DNA of 5,641 bases from Pseudomonadota bacterium. Lineage in GTDB: Bacteria; Verrucomicrobiota; Verrucomicrobiia; Chthoniobacterales; UBA6821. Each line of letters opens with the position of its first letter. Within the stretch, counting starts at the first letter, position 1. The notes under the pieces were generated by a model, which was not told where the DNA came from, did not search any database, and saw only the letters and a list, made by a program, of their open reading frames with translations. The stretch lies in assembly GCA_009928265.1 (NCBI GenBank), contig RFPR01000134.1, positions 1 to 5,641 of the forward strand, written 5' to 3'. The position numbers and the translations under genes are program-made. Shown in pieces: positions 3,819-5,641 of the stretch.

Positions 3819-4108
3819 AGTGGGGCTTCGGTAGTTGCCGACCGTTTCTTCCTGGTGGGCGTTACCTGCAGGGACGTGATGATCTCCTGCATATCCGCCA
3901 CCTGCTGCCGAAGATCCGCCAACTGCTGCTCCAACGGCGTCACCTGGACAGGGAGTTCTTCGACAGGGATCGGTACCCACGCACCGTCGATCCAGCGGTG
4001 CTTGAACGGGTCTCCCGGGGGGTCGGGGAGAGGCTGGCCACCCCACACCTCAATGCCATAGGCGGTGCAGGTTCCGTCGTCGCTGATGTGGTAGAAGTTC
4101 TGGCTCAT
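3815..4108 (-). CDS. Small coiled-coil protein following the propeller gene, 97 residues
   Basis: The N-terminal half (1-50) looks like a small beta-rich domain with YGIEVWGGQPLPDPPGDP (17-34) and WIDGAWVPIP (39-48). Residues 58-80 (TPLEQQLADLRQQVADMQEI region) form a clear coiled coil, followed by a basic, Thr/Ser-rich tail. A W-x-D-G-x-W turn is common in tail-fibre-associated and cell-wall-associated small proteins, so a tail-fibre attachment or assembly role is plausible given the neighbours. That is inference; no family is recognised. ATG 4108 follows AAAGGGA and lies nine bases after the propeller gene stop. The 3' end overlaps the membrane peptide gene. Confidence 0.75.
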   Translation of the reverse strand: MSQNFYHISDDGTCTAYGIEVWGGQPLPDPPGDPFKHRWIDGAWVPIPVEELPVQVTPLEQQLADLRQQVADMQEIITSLQVTPTRKKRSATTEAPL

Positions 4109-4117
4109 GGTTTCCCT

Positions 4118-5128
4118 TTAGTACATAAAGCGAGCGTCGCGTGGTGCGTCGAACACGGCGATGTTCGAAGCGCTCTGCCCACTGACGACAAGTTGGTTGG
4201 TTTGCGGGATGCTGGCGATACCAGTTATCTCCCGAGCGACAGTGGTGACTCCATCCTGTACGGAAGATCTGCCAATGCTCCCGACGATGGTGTTGGTGTT
4301 GGGGTTGACAATGACGATAGCACCACCTTGGCAGGTGGCGTATATGCGGTCGGTGGGTTCATGGTAAACGAGGTACGACGGAGTAGAAGGCATTGGGAAC
4401 GATGTCACCACGCTGAAGTTCAGGTCAAACACTGTCAGGTACTCGCTGCCCATGTTGGTGACATACAGTTGGTTGCTGCTTGGTGCCCAGCACACACCGA
4501 CCGGGCTGCTCAGGTTGTTAGACGTGGCGCGCACGTAACCGACGGAACCCGTCGAGGCCACGTTGGTCATCATCATGACATTGGAACCGTTGAACACGTT
4601 GACGATTGTCTGGTTCGAGGCGACGTAGCAGGAACCTTGCGGACTGGACCAGCCTGTGTAGGTGTAACCGCCGAGGTATCCCCCCACATTGTTGTGGCGT
4701 GAAAAGTTGGGTGAGGTGTACCCAGTGTGTGTCACCCACACTTCATCGAGTGGCGGGACATAGGTGAACTGATAGACACCAGACTGTCCAGTACCAATGC
4801 CAAGGGCGATGCCGAGGCCATTGGCGTCAAACACATTGACCGATCCCCCGGTGCCCATGAACACGCGGTTGGTGCTCGGAACGTAACAACACGACTGGAA
4901 CCCTCTACTGGTCCCGCTGTTGACTACGTTGCCGGTGGTAAGCGAGCGGAACTCGTAGTTGTTGTTGCTACCGCCAACAGTGACGATGTTGCCGGTGGTG
5001 GGCACATAGCAGTGGTTGACTGGGGTCGGCACGGTGCTGCTGAACAAGCGCAAGTTGCGCAGCGTTGACGACCCGGATGCTGCGCTTTGTTGGCCTCGGG
5101 GGAGGCCGATCAGCCCCCTGTTCGACAC
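4118..5128 (-). CDS. Seven-bladed beta-propeller protein (YVTN-type), putative tail-tip adhesin
   Basis: 336 residues from GTG 5128. After a 38-residue Ser/Gly/Arg-rich leader (VSNRGLIGLPRGQQSAASGS onward), seven repeats begin near residues 39, 80, 121, 166, 212, 253 and 304. Each carries a [CFV]-x-[YW]-x-P-like strand, a short turn and a variable strand: HCYVPTTG, CCYVPSTN, FTYVPPLD, SCYVASNQ, VCWAPSSN, LVYHEPTD and IASIPQTN. LYVTN (221-225) and DRIYATCQGGAIVIVNP (260-276) are typical of YVTN/NHL-like propellers. The Asn-, Ser- and Gly-rich loops suit a surface-exposed ligand-binding protein. Position after a collagen-like fibre and a 138-residue virion-type protein supports a receptor-binding or tail-tip role. 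An ATG at 5197 would add 23 residues that are shadow of the upstream gene; the TAGTG overlap favours GTG 5128. Confidence 0.8.
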   Translation of the reverse strand: MSNRGLIGLPRGQQSAASGSSTLRNLRLFSSTVPTPVNHCYVPTTGNIVTVGGSNNNYEFRSLTTGNVVNSGTSRGFQSCCYVPSTNRVFMGTGGSVNVFDANGLGIALGIGTGQSGVYQFTYVPPLDEVWVTHTGYTSPNFSRHNNVGGYLGGYTYTGWSSPQGSCYVASNQTIVNVFNGSNVMMMTNVASTGSVGYVRATSNNLSSPVGVCWAPSSNQLYVTNMGSEYLTVFDLNFSVVTSFPMPSTPSYLVYHEPTDRIYATCQGGAIVIVNPNTNTIVGSIGRSSVQDGVTTVAREITGIASIPQTNQLVVSGQSASNIAVFDAPRDARFMY

Positions 5129-5544
5129 TAGAACGCCCCGCCGAAGGCGATCACGTTGAAGGTCTCGGTCTTCTCCGTGCTTGCGCGCAACGACCAACCT
5201 GGGGGCAGGACCAGGAGGGGAAGGTCTGGGCGAGTGTCGTTGCGGATTGTCGCTGTGAACGGTGCCACTGTGGCAGATGCTGTGATGGCCGATACGGGTA
5301 CCTCACGCCACAGGCGGGTGTTCGCGCCGTCGTTGATGAACAAGCGCACCATGCCTGCGGTGGTGGTGCCGGTGGCGGTGATGACGATCTCCTCAAACCG
5401 TGCCCCGCCAGGGCTTGACCCAGCGGCGGAGGGGCCGGTGGCGACAGTCACGATGGTCCCAGTCCCATCACGAAACGTGTTGGCGACACTGATCTGTGCT
5501 GCACCAACGGACGGGGTTGCGGCAAACTGCGGGTCGGTAGCCAT
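5128..5544 (-). CDS. Small beta-rich virion-type protein, 138 residues
   Basis: The sequence opens MATDPQFAATPSVGAAQISV, then ANTFRDGTGTIVTVATG (21-37), a beta core with EEIVITATGTTTAGMVRLFI (51-70) and NDGANTRLWREVPV (71-84), and ends LPPGWSLRASTEKTETFNVI (113-132) plus AFGGAF. I recall very similar proteins in many phages and environmental viral contigs, usually unnamed and located with tail-fibre or structural genes; the exact function is not known to me. It is predicted all-beta, Thr/Ala-rich, without Cys or membrane segments, consistent with a virion decoration or fibre-associated protein. ATG 5544 follows AGGAA seven bases upstream and lies nine bases after the collagen-like gene. Its TAG stop overlaps the propeller GTG by one base. 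Confidence 0.8.
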   Translation of the reverse strand: MATDPQFAATPSVGAAQISVANTFRDGTGTIVTVATGPSAAGSSPGGARFEEIVITATGTTTAGMVRLFINDGANTRLWREVPVSAITASATVAPFTATIRNDTRPDLPLLVLPPGWSLRASTEKTETFNVIAFGGAF

Positions 5545-5553
5545 GTGGTGTTC

Positions 5554-5641
5554 CTATCGGTAGGACTGTTGAAGGAAGAGTCGTGTTGCGTATGAGTTTA
5601 GACCGGTAGCGCCCACCGGGCCAGTGGGGCCGGTAGGGCCG
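5554..5641 (-). CDS. Collagen-like tail fibre, C-terminal end only
   Basis: Only the last 28 codons are inside the window; the gene enters from the right. They encode GPTGPTGPVGATG followed by LNSYATRLFLQQSYR and a TAG at 5554-5556. Four Gly-X-Y triplets with Thr and Pro/Val are typical of collagen-like stretches in phage tail fibres and bacterial surface proteins, where they form trimeric stalks. The short non-repetitive end is too small to be a globular head, so receptor binding may be carried by other proteins such as the propeller encoded next. How long the repeat is cannot be seen here. Confidence 0.75.
   Translation of the reverse strand, partial: GPTGPTGPVGATGLNSYATRLFLQQSYR

Noticed and set aside
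3741..4046. 101-codon minus-strand frame containing the membrane peptide
   Set aside because: The first three quarters are out-of-frame shadow of the 97-residue gene. Only the last 24-25 codons after the overlap look like protein.
3998..4702. Long plus-strand open frame of 234 codons
   Set aside because: It is antisense to the propeller gene, rich in His, Val, Gly and Asp as expected of a shadow frame, and shows no domain-like pattern. The minus frame has seven clear repeats.
5129..5197. N-terminal extension of the propeller gene to ATG 5197
   Set aside because: The extra 23 residues are Arg/Asp-rich shadow of the 138-residue gene. GTG 5128 with a TAGTG junction fits the stop/start overlaps of the other genes.
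5156..5563. Plus-strand open frame of 135 codons
   Set aside because: It is antisense to the 138-residue gene and its upstream junction, and has no family-like sequence. The minus strand has a good ribosome binding site and recognisable protein.

Overview
The window looks like part of a tailed double-stranded DNA phage or prophage (Caudoviricetes), probably of an actinobacterial host. The reasons are: GC-rich DNA; very tightly packed genes that run almost entirely on the minus strand with ATGA, GTGA, TGATG and TAGTG junctions; a collagen-like fibre end followed by small virion-type proteins; and a protein with the layout of the DUF2746 membrane/coiled-coil family common in actinobacteriophages. 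No rRNA, tRNA, CRISPR or insertion sequence is visible. The host assignment is inference.

Reading in the direction of transcription (right to left), the window opens with the C-terminus of a Gly-X-Y collagen-like fibre (5554-5641). A 138-residue small virion-type protein follows, then a 336-residue protein whose seven sequence repeats predict a seven-bladed beta-propeller starting at GTG 5128. Next come a 97-residue coiled-coil protein and a 24-residue single-pass membrane peptide. This block is most simply a tail-tip/adhesin module. A perfect 11-bp hairpin (3699-3728) then separates it from the next block.

The middle block holds a 191-residue unknown protein, a DUF2746-like protein with one membrane segment and a heptad-repeat coiled coil, a 65-residue membrane protein (holin candidate) and a 176-residue unknown protein, all joined by overlapping stop/start codons. 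A lone plus-strand gene (54 residues, 1965-2129) then interrupts the minus-strand run. It overlaps the 176-residue gene tail to tail and has a promoter-like sequence placed for a leaderless start.

The left block holds a 237-residue protein with an HDVMGH motif, a 137-residue unknown protein, a short gene that reads well only with a one-base frameshift, a 73- and a 96-residue unknown protein linked by GTGA, and the first 18 codons of a CxxC protein that appears to start at ATT behind an ideal Shine-Dalgarno. No portal, capsid, terminase, endolysin or replication gene is visible. No stretch of 300 bases lacks a gene; the gaps are 604-665, 1929-1964 and 3666-3740.

The best candidates for something new are the ATT start with its upstream hairpin, the isolated plus-strand gene, the HDxxGH protein with clamp-binding-like peptides at both ends (and a similar peptide in its neighbour), and the phage beta-propeller.
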